Of a DNA stretch of 64,000 bases, positions 9,287 to 18,305 are shown piece by piece. Positions within the stretch are counted from its first letter, which is position 1. Each line of letters starts with the position of its first letter. The notes under the pieces are model-generated. The model was given only the letters and a program-made list of their open reading frames with translations, was not told where the DNA came from and did no database searches. The stretch is from the NCBI RefSeq assembly GCF_900176535.1, contig NZ_FWXT01000005.1, forward strand, positions 186,001 to 250,000. The letters run 5' to 3'. This DNA is from Pedobacter africanus. Its GTDB lineage: Bacteria > Bacteroidota > Bacteroidia > Sphingobacteriales > Sphingobacteriaceae. A program made the position numbers and the translations under genes.

Positions 9287-9794
9287 CAGATTGATATTGA
9301 TAAATATAATCAGGTGGTTTGTGCTTGTATTGATCCAGATCCTTTTGCTAAGGAACCTGAGTTTTTACAACATTGCAACTCCATTTGTATACATCCTGTT
9401 TCTGCTGCTGCTTCCTTTTGGCATGCCCAACCTGTTGCTCTACCTGGTTGCATTTATTACAGGCTTAACACTCGATGCCTTTTACGACACCCTGGGTGTA
9501 CACACCGCAGCCTGTGTTATGCTGGCGTTTGTAAGGATACTGTTCATTTCTGTAACGGTGAACCGCGATGGTTTCGACGAGCCGGAGCCTACTCTAGGAA
9601 ATATGGGTTTTAAGTGGTTTATTCTATATGCCGTTTTGTGTACATTTTCCCATCACCTGGTACTGTTCTTTCTGGAAACATTCCGGCTGACGGAATTTTC
9701 TTATACCCTGCTCAGGTGCTTCTTTAGCGGCATATTCACCTTATTTACTGTTGTATTGATAGAATTTATATTCTATAATAGAAAAATGCGCTAA
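9279..9794 (+). CDS. mreD: Rod-shape-determining protein MreD
   Basis: This small 171-residue protein of the inner membrane has about five predicted membrane segments, for example FVYILFLLLLPFGMPNLLLY. Sequence conservation in MreD is low, so the identification rests on size, hydrophobic pattern and position between mreC and mrdA. It overlaps mreC by 8 bases, and its stop codon shares one base with the mrdA start (TAATG). Confidence 0.9.
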   Translation: MNSRLILINIIRWFVLVLIQILLLRNLSFYNIATPFVYILFLLLLPFGMPNLLLYLVAFITGLTLDAFYDTLGVHTAACVMLAFVRILFISVTVNRDGFDEPEPTLGNMGFKWFILYAVLCTFSHHLVLFFLETFRLTEFSYTLLRCFFSGIFTLFTVVLIEFIFYNRKMR

Positions 9795-11746
9795 TGGATA
9801 ATCTGTTTGGTCGGAAATATGTAATACAGGGTTTATTCATTGCAGTTGCGCTGATACTGATAGGCACCCTGTTTTATATACAGGTGGCCAGCGACAAATA
9901 TTTCATCTCGGCCGAGAGTAATGTGTTACGCAAAATCTATACCTTTCCGGCAAGGGGTGTAATTTTTGACCGCAATGAAAAGCCCCTGGCCCAGAACGAA
10001 GCGGTGTACGACCTGATGGTCATCCCAAACCAGGTCAAAAATATGGACACTTTAGCGCTTTGCCAGCTCATAGGTATAGATACCATTACTTTTAAAAAGA
10101 ACTTCAAAAAGGTTTCCAACCAGTCCAGGTACCAGCCAGGCATTTTTGAAAAGCAGCTCTCTATTCAAACTTATGCTGCGCTTTCAGAACAGCTTTCGCG
10201 TTTTCCGGGTTTTTTTGTACAAAGCCGTACCATCCGTCACTATCCAGACAGTGTAGCTGCACATTTTTTGGGCTATATCAAGGAGGTATCCCCAAAAGAC
10301 ATCCAAAACTCGGAAGGATATTACCGTCCGGGTGATTATATTGGTAAATCTGGTGTGGAAAAATCTTATGAAACTTTGCTAAGGGGCGAAAGAGGTGTGG
10401 TGAATATGATGTACGACGTCCATAATGTACCTAAAGGCAGTTATGCCGAGGGTAGGTTTGATACCACTGCTGTTTCGGGTGACCGTCTGATCTCTTCTTT
10501 AGATCTTAAACTGCAAAAGCTCGGTGAGCAGCTGATGCAGAACAAAGTAGGGAGTATTGTAGCCATAGAGCCCGCCAGCGGAGAAATACTTGCCTTTGTA
10601 AGCAGCCCGGGATATGATCCAAACTTAATGGTGGGCCGTAGTCAGGGCAACAATTATATGGCCCTGCTCAGCAACCCCAACCGCGCATTTAACATTCGGC
10701 CCATACAGGGGTACTACTCACCAGGTTCTTCTTTTAAGCCCTTGGATGCCTTGCTAGGCTTGCAGGAAGGGGTAATTGACCCGAATACAACTTTTAATTG
10801 TCCGGGTTACTTCAAAGTAGGGAGCCATACCGTAAAATGTGAACATGTTGATGGAAATATTGCCTTGCGCAGAGGGCTGGCCAGATCCTGCAACACTTAT
10901 GCCTGTTACGTTTTCCAGCAACTGATTACCCAGCGTAAGTATGCCAACCAGAAAGTGGCTTACGATGAATGGCAAAAGAAAGTCAGAAAATTTGGTTTGG
11001 GCGATAAACTGGGGATAGACCTGCCTTCAGAAAAAGCAGGAAGGCTTTATGATGCCGCTTATTATTCAAAAAAATACAGCAAATACTGGAATTTTGGGAC
11101 AGTAATTTCCCTGGCCATAGGGCAGGGAGAAATGGATGCCACACCTTTGCAAATGGCCAATATTATGGCTATTATTGCCAACAGGGGTTATTACATTAAA
11201 CCCCACCTGGTAAAGGCCATCGGTAAAAACAGGGTCATCAAAAAAGAATATGTCAAAAAGAACTATGTAGATGTGGAGGCCCGGCATTTTGAGCCGGTAA
11301 TCGATGGAATGCAGGATGCTGTAAATACGCCCTGGGGAACAGCCATACAGTCCAGAATTGAGGGGATAATGATGTGCGGAAAAACAGGAACCGTACAAAA
11401 TCCACGTGGTAAAAACCACTCTGTTTTTATCGGCTTTGCCCCTAGGGACAACCCTAAGATTGCTATTGCCGTAATTGTAGAGAATGCAGGTTATGGTAGT
11501 ACCTATGCCGCACCTATTGCCAGCTACATCACCGAGTTATATTTAAAAGGTGCATTGCCAAAAAACAAACTTGCACAAGTAGAATGGATGAAGAAACAGG
11601 TAGTATTGCCTGAACCGCCAAAACCAAAGGTAAAACCTAAGCCAAAAGGTACCGATTCAGGGGTAAAGGTTCTTCCGCCAATACCTTCCACAGGAATCAA
11701 ACCTGAAGATAAAACGATCAATAAACCCATTCCTACTACCAAATGA
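9794..11746 (+). CDS. mrdA: Penicillin-binding protein 2, elongation transpeptidase
   Basis: This 650-residue protein cross-links peptidoglycan during cell elongation. It has an N-terminal membrane anchor (about 12-30), a pedestal/dimerisation domain (about 50-220, with ARGVIFDRNEKPLAQNEAVYD) and a transpeptidase domain. The three active-site motifs are visible: SSFK with Ser312 and Lys315, SCN in the ARSCNTYAC stretch, and KTGT at 530-533. The C-terminal 50 residues are Pro/Lys-rich and probably disordered. It is coupled to mreD by TAATG and to rodA by an ATGA overlap. Confidence 0.96.
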   Translation: MDNLFGRKYVIQGLFIAVALILIGTLFYIQVASDKYFISAESNVLRKIYTFPARGVIFDRNEKPLAQNEAVYDLMVIPNQVKNMDTLALCQLIGIDTITFKKNFKKVSNQSRYQPGIFEKQLSIQTYAALSEQLSRFPGFFVQSRTIRHYPDSVAAHFLGYIKEVSPKDIQNSEGYYRPGDYIGKSGVEKSYETLLRGERGVVNMMYDVHNVPKGSYAEGRFDTTAVSGDRLISSLDLKLQKLGEQLMQNKVGSIVAIEPASGEILAFVSSPGYDPNLMVGRSQGNNYMALLSNPNRAFNIRPIQGYYSPGSSFKPLDALLGLQEGVIDPNTTFNCPGYFKVGSHTVKCEHVDGNIALRRGLARSCNTYACYVFQQLITQRKYANQKVAYDEWQKKVRKFGLGDKLGIDLPSEKAGRLYDAAYYSKKYSKYWNFGTVISLAIGQGEMDATPLQMANIMAIIANRGYYIKPHLVKAIGKNRVIKKEYVKKNYVDVEARHFEPVIDGMQDAVNTPWGTAIQSRIEGIMMCGKTGTVQNPRGKNHSVFIGFAPRDNPKIAIAVIVENAGYGSTYAAPIASYITELYLKGALPKNKLAQVEWMKKQVVLPEPPKPKVKPKPKGTDSGVKVLPPIPSTGIKPEDKTINKPIPTTK

Positions 11747-13008
11747 GCAATCAGCAAAGCAACAGGTTTTTCTTCAATGTAGACTGGATCACTATCCTGG
11801 TTTACATCGCATTGTGTACGATTGGTTTCGTGAATATTTATGCCACCGTATTTAACCCTGAGGAATCCACTACTTTTAATTTTGCCAGTAACTATGGTAA
11901 GCAACTGATCTTTGTGATTACCGGATTGATATTAGGCCTTTCCATTTTATTGCTCGACGGCAAGTTTTTCAGTGTCTTCTCACCTATCATCTATGGTGTA
12001 ACGATGCTACTTTTACTGGCCGTACTGGTAGTTGGCCGTAATGTAGGTGGTAACCAGGCTTGGATCCCGATCGGGTCTTTTCGTTTACAGCCTTCCGAGC
12101 TGGCCAAATTTGGAACAGCCTTGCTTCTGGCAAGGTATATCAGTTCTTACAGTCCGAAACTCAATACTTTGAAGCCCATAATGATGGCAGTGATAATTGT
12201 TGGCTTGCCAATGGCACTGATTATGCTTCAGCCGGATGCAGGCTCTATGCTCGTGTTTCTATCTTTTATGTTTCCCCTTTACCGGGAAGGCTTACCGGGG
12301 TATTTACTGGTTATTTTCTGGGGAATGGCATTTTTGTTTATCCTCAACCTTTTTGTACCGCCCTGGATATTGATTTCTGCTATCCTGGCAATGGGTGGTT
12401 TGTTTATTTACTTCAACAAGAAAAAACAGCAAAGGATGATCACCATAGGGGTCATTACCATAGCTGCAATAGGTTACCTGTTCATTGCCAAAGCCATATT
12501 TGAAAACGTATTGACCACACGGCAGCGCACACGTATAGAAGTGAGCCTTGGCTTAAAGACCGACCCTAAAGGTGCGGGATATAATGTGAACCAATCCAAA
12601 ATAGCCATAGGCTCAGGCCAGCTTACCGGCCGTGGTTTTATGGAGGGAACACAAACTAAATACGGATACGTGCCGGAACAGAGTACTGACTTTATTTTTT
12701 CGACCATTGGAGAAGAATGGGGCTTTGTCGGCTGTTTTACCGTAATCGCTTTATACATTTTTATGCTGTTGCGCATCATTAACCTGGCTGAACGGCAGCG
12801 TTCTACCTTTTCAAGGGTTTACGGTTATTGCGTAGCCTGTATCATCTTTTTCCATGTGTTCATCAACATAGGGATGACCATCGGAATTATACCGGTTATA
12901 GGCATTCCTTTGCCCTTCATCAGCTATGGAGGCTCATCACTCTGGAGTTTTACGGTATTGTTATTTATCTTCCTGAAGCTGGACTCGAACCGGATGGGGT
13001 TTATTTAG
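11743..13008 (+). CDS. rodA: Peptidoglycan glycosyltransferase RodA (SEDS family)
   Basis: This 421-residue polytopic protein has about ten membrane segments. It is the SEDS glycan polymerase that partners PBP2. Visible family motifs are RLQPSELAKFG, LQPDAGSMLVF, GYVPEQSTDFIFSTIGEEWGF (its Asp is in the conserved active-site loop) and the end motif PFISYGGSSL. It starts inside the mrdA stop (ATGA). Its end overlaps by four bases the end of the convergent gene at 13005-14018. Confidence 0.96.
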   Translation: MSNQQSNRFFFNVDWITILVYIALCTIGFVNIYATVFNPEESTTFNFASNYGKQLIFVITGLILGLSILLLDGKFFSVFSPIIYGVTMLLLLAVLVVGRNVGGNQAWIPIGSFRLQPSELAKFGTALLLARYISSYSPKLNTLKPIMMAVIIVGLPMALIMLQPDAGSMLVFLSFMFPLYREGLPGYLLVIFWGMAFLFILNLFVPPWILISAILAMGGLFIYFNKKKQQRMITIGVITIAAIGYLFIAKAIFENVLTTRQRTRIEVSLGLKTDPKGAGYNVNQSKIAIGSGQLTGRGFMEGTQTKYGYVPEQSTDFIFSTIGEEWGFVGCFTVIALYIFMLLRIINLAERQRSTFSRVYGYCVACIIFFHVFINIGMTIGIIPVIGIPLPFISYGGSSLWSFTVLLFIFLKLDSNRMGFI

Positions 13009-14018
13009 CCAACCGGAAAACGTTGGTTCAGCAGTTCATAAAATTGGTCAACAGTACCCTGTTTGGCAGCCCAATTATTTTTTACCGCATAATTGTGCTG
13101 TAAAAATGTATCGGCGGTTTTAAAATCCGGCATTTTGTTAAGCAGTTCAATCGCCTCTGCATAAGCAAGGTTGTAACCATTAAAAAGATCCTTTATGAAT
13201 AGCAATTTCTGGTTAAGGTTAATAGCCTGTTTCAGATCTGTAATCGCAGCCTTGTTGCTCTCCTCGTTCAGGCTTCCCGCCAGGTTGTTTTTACCTGCCA
13301 GCAAGTCGTTTAACGTTGGCTTTACTACACTGGCTTCTGGTTCGGGCAGCACTACCTTTGCTTCTATTTTATCTGGTACCGGTTCAGAAGTAAAAGTCTG
13401 GACGGTCTTCTCTTCAACAATATCGGGTACAAGTTCTGGCAGCGGCTCTGGTTCAGGAATGCTTTCCTGCTCAGGTGCTGTTGCAAGAACTGGCTCCGTT
13501 TTCTGCTCTTCGACAATCACACCTGCAATGGGTTCCGGCTGAGTATCCCTCAGTTTTTGTTTTTGGGCAATGATCTCTTCTTCTTCAGCGCTTAAAGGCC
13601 TGTCAAAAATAGCCTCTACCGGTTGCTCTTCAAATTCAAACTTGTCTATTACAGGAGTTTCATTCAACAGGAATTCCAGTTTTGAAGGTTCAGATTCCAG
13701 CTTAAACAATTCATCCTGAAAAGCAGGTTCTGCAGCAGCTGGTTCTTCCATCCGGGCAGCTGGTTCTTCATGAATTACTGTTATTTCTGGCTCGGCTGGC
13801 TCCTTTACAATGTGTTCTGCTATTGCACGCTGTGGCCTGTTGCTATTAATTTTCTTTACAATCTGAACGTGATCTGATAAAAAGTTTGCATTCGCCAGGA
13901 AAAGTTCCAGTTCCAGCTCATTGAGCTGACCTGGGTTTTGCGCCAAAAAATCGTACTGATCCTGAAGCTCATTTAGTATCTGACCTACTTTCTTAAAAAT
14001 ATCCTCTTGGTTCATCAT
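13005..14018 (-). CDS. Glu/Pro-rich protein of unknown function
   Basis: This 337-residue protein (or 336, as two ATGs lie side by side) has no signal peptide or membrane segment. Residues 1-75 are predicted helical (VGQILNELQDQYDFLAQ). Residues about 75-230 are acidic and rich in Pro and Glu, hence probably disordered. The last 100 residues form a second helical block (ITDLKQAINLNQKLLFIKDL and following). The layout of two ordered ends joined by a flexible linker suggests a cytoplasmic scaffold or adaptor, but no family is recognised with certainty. It is convergent with rodA and divergent from thymidine kinase. Confidence 0.75.
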   Translation of the reverse strand: MMNQEDIFKKVGQILNELQDQYDFLAQNPGQLNELELELFLANANFLSDHVQIVKKINSNRPQRAIAEHIVKEPAEPEITVIHEEPAARMEEPAAAEPAFQDELFKLESEPSKLEFLLNETPVIDKFEFEEQPVEAIFDRPLSAEEEEIIAQKQKLRDTQPEPIAGVIVEEQKTEPVLATAPEQESIPEPEPLPELVPDIVEEKTVQTFTSEPVPDKIEAKVVLPEPEASVVKPTLNDLLAGKNNLAGSLNEESNKAAITDLKQAINLNQKLLFIKDLFNGYNLAYAEAIELLNKMPDFKTADTFLQHNYAVKNNWAAKQGTVDQFYELLNQRFPVG

Positions 14019-14116
14019 AGCTTAATAACGGGAGATTTGATGTTTTATGTTGGTAACTTGCCATTCAAAAGTACTACAAAATTCTGATATTAGCAGGCTT
14101 TAAGATCCTATTCAAC

Positions 14117-14698
14117 ATGTTATTCAGCGAACAAAATTACAGGCGGGGTGAGTATTGCGGCAGTATTGAAGTAATTTGCGGCTCTATGTTTTCCGGCAAA
14201 ACAGAGGAATTGTTAAGGCGTTTAAAACGTGCGCAGATCGCCAAACTGAATGTAGAGATCTTTAAACCAAAAACAGACACCAGATATGACGAAACTGCGG
14301 TGGTTTCGCACGACCTGAATTCCATCCAGTCTACCCCGGTAGAAAGTTCATCGGCAATTTTACTTTTAGGTGCCAATACACAGGTAGTAGGTATTGATGA
14401 AGCTCAGTTCTTTGACGACAACCTGCCCGAAGTTTGTAACAAACTTGCACAAAAGGGAATCAGGGTTATTGTTGCCGGACTGGATATGGACTTTCAGGGC
14501 AAGCCTTTTGGCCCGGTCCCGGCCTTAATGGCCATTGCCGAACTGGTAACCAAAGTAAATGCAGTTTGTGTACGCTGCGGCAGTCCGGCTGTATATTCCT
14601 ATCGAACCGCCGCCAGCGAAAGCAGGGTACTGCTGGGCGAAAAAGACAGCTATGAACCCAGGTGCAGGCACTGTTTTCATTTAGGCGATATGGCCTGA
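14117..14698 (+). CDS. tdk: Thymidine kinase
   Basis: This 193-residue salvage enzyme phosphorylates thymidine with ATP. It has the P-loop GSMFSGKT (22-29), the Asp/Glu-bearing VGIDEAQFF, and the lasso region AGLDMDFQGKPFGPVP. A structural zinc site is formed by CVRCG and CRHCF near the C-terminus. Length is typical of the type II family. It ends six bases before the end of the convergent GH2 gene. Confidence 0.96.
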   Translation: MLFSEQNYRRGEYCGSIEVICGSMFSGKTEELLRRLKRAQIAKLNVEIFKPKTDTRYDETAVVSHDLNSIQSTPVESSSAILLLGANTQVVGIDEAQFFDDNLPEVCNKLAQKGIRVIVAGLDMDFQGKPFGPVPALMAIAELVTKVNAVCVRCGSPAVYSYRTAASESRVLLGEKDSYEPRCRHCFHLGDMA

Positions 14699-14704
14699 AC
14701 CTGG

Positions 14705-16738
14705 TTATATCTGGTTCCAGACGCAACTATCCTCCAATACTTTCCCTCTGGTTACAGACCTCACCAGGATCGTATTTTTACCTGGCTGCAGTTTAATATT
14801 TTGCCATAAAATGGTTTTCAAATCGTTCGGTACCTTCTTCGGATATATCTTGCCATTTACCCATAAACTAACTGTTCCCGCATTACAAAACACTTTAACG
14901 GCCGCTGTTTTGCTATACCGGATGTTGTTCCTCCGCTCTGCAATGTACAGCATAGGTTCCGGGTTCCAGTTGGCTTTATAAAAATAGAAAGCGTCCTTTT
15001 TGACTTTTCTGTCGTAAGTCACCAGCCCCTTGTCGTTAATGGCAGTGCGGTCCCCTTCGGTGCGGATAGAAGATCCAAAATCAGCTAGCACCCAGACAAA
15101 TTTACCCCATACAAATGTCCGTCGCTTTAGTGCTTCCCAGTGTTTTTCATGGAAAGCAGTCTGCCACTCTTCGGGATGAAAACGCCCGGTCGGGGCAGGT
15201 TTGGTCAGCACCTCAGTGTGCTTAAAAGGGCTGGCTCCTGCCCCATACTCACTTACTGAGATCGGGGTAAACGGCAGGACCCGATGTACATCATCAGCCC
15301 ATTTCCCCACTTCATCAAAATTGCCACCATACCAGCCGTAATATTTGTTCCAGCCCATCAGATCCGTCAGTCCGTTAAATTTTTCGGGCTCCAGATTTGA
15401 CGCAAGCGTAGTTAGCCTACCCGGATCTTCCTGTTTAGCCAAAGTGTTCAACTCCTTGATAAAAGGCTGTGGATCATCATAATTGAGTTTTAGTTCATTG
15501 AACATCCCCCAGAAACAAATGGAGGGATGGTTGAAATTCTGCCTGATCAGCTCAATAAGCATTGTCCTGATATTGGCTTCCAGTTCTTTATTTTTTAGAT
15601 AACCTGTACCTGTATACCCACCAGGCCCTACAAAAGGAATCTCCGACCAAAGGATAATTCCATTGCGGTCACACATATCATAAAAATGTTTGTTTTGAGG
15701 GTAGTGCGTTAAACGCATGGCCGTAGCACCCAGTTCTTTGATGAGTTCCATGTCATTCTCATGATCTGCATCGCTCAAAGCCGAGCCCTTTCCTGCCAGA
15801 TCTTCATGGCGGCCCGCACCATACAGATCCAGGTATTTCCCGTTCAGAAAGAAACCTTTATCAGGGTCTACCTGAAAAAAGCGCAGTCCCAGGGGCTGCG
15901 ACACCTGATCAATCAACTGGTCATTTTTTAAAAGGCTGACTTCTACCGTATAAAGGTATGGGTCGGCTTTCCCGTTCCACAAACGTGGATTGCTAATGCT
16001 GATATCCTGCCTCGCCTCCTTGCTATTTGCATCAGTAATGTTCGCTACTGATGATGCAACCACATTTTTCTCCCGGTCATATATTGTGGTTTTTAATGAC
16101 AATCCAGAGTGATTTCCAACAGACATTTTACTCAGGACATTAATTTTGGCGGATTGCGGGGACACTTGTTGCTGACTGATGTATACTCCTGAAGAACCAT
16201 GATCCAAAAGGCTGATGCAATCCTGGTCTGTAACAATCAAAGAAACCGGACGGTGAATCCCTCCGTAGACATTAAAATCGCCGTGCAGGGGGATTACATC
16301 TAAACGGTAGGCATTGCTAACCTGGACTGTAAGCGCATTTGCTCCCAGACCCACAAATTTTGTTATTTCAATACAAAAACCGGTATATCCGCCTTTATGC
16401 TCGTCTACGAATTTATTGTTCAGCAATATCGTGGCCACACTGTTTGCCCCTTCAAAATACAGGAATAATCGCTTCCCTTTCATTGCATCGGTTACTGTAA
16501 GAGTGTTTTCATAAATAGCCGAGGTACGATTGTAATTGGCTATACCCTTCAGGGTTTCTTCGGCATTCCAGGTGTGGGGCAGGTTAACCTTTTGCTTTTC
16601 TATGTTTTGTTCAAAATTATATGCAAAATAAAACTGCCAGTTCTTATTTAAAGGAAGGATCTGTCTGGCATTACTGCCATATCCGGATACTGCCCAAGAT
16701 ATTAAAAGAATAAAGGCAATGATTTTTTTATACTGCAT
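14705..16738 (-). CDS. Glycoside hydrolase family 2 enzyme (beta-galactosidase/glucuronidase type)
   Basis: The protein has about 677 residues from the ATG at 16738, which begins a signal peptide (MQYKKIIAFILLISWAVSG). A longer frame from a TTG at 16771 is less likely. It has the GH2 order: jelly-roll sugar-binding domain (about 30-170), immunoglobulin-like domain (about 195-285), and TIM barrel from about 290. The catalytic pair is visible as Glu415 in GMFNEL (acid/base) and Glu497 in ISVSEYG (nucleophile). MRLTHYPQ and SEIPFVGPGG are family signatures. As the last gene of PUL1 it probably trims imported oligosaccharides in the periplasm. Exact specificity cannot be told. Confidence 0.88.
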   Translation of the reverse strand: MQYKKIIAFILLISWAVSGYGSNARQILPLNKNWQFYFAYNFEQNIEKQKVNLPHTWNAEETLKGIANYNRTSAIYENTLTVTDAMKGKRLFLYFEGANSVATILLNNKFVDEHKGGYTGFCIEITKFVGLGANALTVQVSNAYRLDVIPLHGDFNVYGGIHRPVSLIVTDQDCISLLDHGSSGVYISQQQVSPQSAKINVLSKMSVGNHSGLSLKTTIYDREKNVVASSVANITDANSKEARQDISISNPRLWNGKADPYLYTVEVSLLKNDQLIDQVSQPLGLRFFQVDPDKGFFLNGKYLDLYGAGRHEDLAGKGSALSDADHENDMELIKELGATAMRLTHYPQNKHFYDMCDRNGIILWSEIPFVGPGGYTGTGYLKNKELEANIRTMLIELIRQNFNHPSICFWGMFNELKLNYDDPQPFIKELNTLAKQEDPGRLTTLASNLEPEKFNGLTDLMGWNKYYGWYGGNFDEVGKWADDVHRVLPFTPISVSEYGAGASPFKHTEVLTKPAPTGRFHPEEWQTAFHEKHWEALKRRTFVWGKFVWVLADFGSSIRTEGDRTAINDKGLVTYDRKVKKDAFYFYKANWNPEPMLYIAERRNNIRYSKTAAVKVFCNAGTVSLWVNGKIYPKKVPNDLKTILWQNIKLQPGKNTILVRSVTRGKVLEDSCVWNQI

Positions 16739-16771
16739 GATATGATTTTGTATTTCCGTCTGTTTCTTCAA

Positions 16772-18223
16772 CTATTTATACTTGTTAAGTTTTAATTTTT
16801 TTAAAAGCGACCAGGGATATTTTTTGCTGTCCTTGTCTTTGAGCAAGGCCTCGCCATTAATGACATTTAACAGGTTTTCCCTACCCGAGATATTACCATT
16901 AAAAGTGTTATCCTTCCAGTTCAGCCTTCCATACTGTTTTGCTGTTTTACTAAAAACCGCTGATGAGGCCCCGGTATAATGGATAACATTGCGCTCAAAC
17001 AGCACGTTTTTCTGGCCAGTGTATTCCAAATCAACAAATTCTATCTTAACAGAATCTTTTGAATTGTTATAAAACACATTATCTGAAACCAGCGTGCTAT
17101 CTGAAGCCATTGCGAAATTAAAAAGCCTTTTACGGTTATTGCCGTCATTTACACTCAGGTTATCTCTGATAATGCTATTCTTAGTCATCTTGCTTTTTAC
17201 ATTTATGGCATCAGAAATAACCAGCATAAATCCACCTTCGTTATCATGACTGTAGTTATTCTGAATAATGGTATGGTTACAATTGCCGTCAATATCAAAC
17301 GACTGACCATCGTTAGACCAATCGTCATTTTGGGTATAGGCTACTTCATTAAACTGAATTACCGTATTGTCGCTGCTGTGCGGCCATATCCCTACTGCAT
17401 TGTCTTTTGCTCTTGTTCGGATGTAAAACAGTTTATTATGCTCTACCAAAGCACCATCAAAAGCCTTGATCACAATTCCATCTCCACCGATATCTGAAAG
17501 GGTACAGCCCCTGATCGTCAGGTTCCTGTTCGGGAACCAATTGTTCCTGAAGCCGAATGTCCCATTTCCGCGGATACCATTCCGGTCTACACGTTCCAGC
17601 CTGCAATTTTCAATAAGCAGATTTTCTATATTACTTGCTTTAGGCCCCTGGCAATCCCAAAAAATTCCGTGGCCCTCTTTACTGCCTTTTTTGTTGTCGC
17701 CATTAATGTCATGCACGAACAAATTTGAAATACGGATATTTGAAATCGTACCGATGTCTTCAGAAAGAATACGAATCCCTGTAGGGCCTGTTTTTTGTTC
17801 TTTGACCCCTGTATCAAGATTGGAGACATCCAAAAACGCTATAGTCACATGGCTGATATTTTTTATCAAAACTGCATCAATAAACTTGCCCTCGGCAGCA
17901 ATAACTGGCAAAGCACCCTTGCCATAAGCCCCAAAAACAATGGGCTGTTCTTTAGTTCCCGAACCTTTGGGCACCAATTGCCCCTGCCATTTGCCTCCGC
18001 GTTTAAAAAGGATCTGATCGCCAGGCTTAAAAACCTGCGCATTCACTTTTTGCAGTGTTTTCCATGGCCGTTTTTCCGATGTCCCTTCTTGGTTGTCATT
18101 TCCATTCTCCTGATCTATGTAGTATTTCACTGCGCCAGTATATTTTGCACTTAATGTTCCAGGTACTGTTAAACTGCAAAGCAGAAGTAAAAAATTAAGC
18201 AGTATAGTTTTTGTCATTACCAT
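16772..18223 (-). CDS. Secreted right-handed parallel beta-helix protein of PUL1
   Basis: This 483-residue protein starts with a signal peptide (about 1-26, LLNFLLLLCSLTVPGTLSA). The start YYIDQENGNDNQEGTSEKRPW, then TLQKVN and PGDQILFKRGG, is typical of secreted beta-helix proteins in PULs. Many PbH1-like rungs follow (NLLIENCRLERVDRNGIRG, NTVIQFNEVAYTQNDD, HTIIQNNYSHDNEGGFML). Such proteins include polysaccharide lyases and glycosidases, but I see no assignable active site. It lies between susD and the GH2 gene, after a strong intercistronic hairpin, and its stop is 33 bases from the GH2 start. It is a candidate depolymerase for the PUL1 substrate. Confidence 0.8.
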   Translation of the reverse strand: MVMTKTILLNFLLLLCSLTVPGTLSAKYTGAVKYYIDQENGNDNQEGTSEKRPWKTLQKVNAQVFKPGDQILFKRGGKWQGQLVPKGSGTKEQPIVFGAYGKGALPVIAAEGKFIDAVLIKNISHVTIAFLDVSNLDTGVKEQKTGPTGIRILSEDIGTISNIRISNLFVHDINGDNKKGSKEGHGIFWDCQGPKASNIENLLIENCRLERVDRNGIRGNGTFGFRNNWFPNRNLTIRGCTLSDIGGDGIVIKAFDGALVEHNKLFYIRTRAKDNAVGIWPHSSDNTVIQFNEVAYTQNDDWSNDGQSFDIDGNCNHTIIQNNYSHDNEGGFMLVISDAINVKSKMTKNSIIRDNLSVNDGNNRKRLFNFAMASDSTLVSDNVFYNNSKDSVKIEFVDLEYTGQKNVLFERNVIHYTGASSAVFSKTAKQYGRLNWKDNTFNGNISGRENLLNVINGEALLKDKDSKKYPWSLLKKLKLNKYK

Positions 18224-18271
18224 TTCTTTATATAAACAATCAGGTTAATTTGATTTTGCGCTAAGTTAGCA

Positions 18272-18298
18272 TCCCCCTCCGATATATCCGGAGGGGGA
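18272..18298 (-). terminator. Strong intercistronic hairpin after susD of PUL1
   Basis: TCCCCCTCCG (18272-18281) and CGGAGGGGGA (18289-18298) form a perfect 10-bp stem with a 7-base loop. It lies between the susD stop and the beta-helix gene. No T-run follows on the minus strand, so it is more likely a 3'-end stabiliser or attenuator separating high susCD expression from the enzyme genes than a full terminator. Confidence 0.6.
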
Positions 18299-18305
18299 AT
18301 TGTAA

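Noticed and set aside
16739..16771. Longer start (TTG) for the GH2 gene
   Set aside because: The ATG at 16738 begins a good signal peptide; the longer start adds a polar leader.
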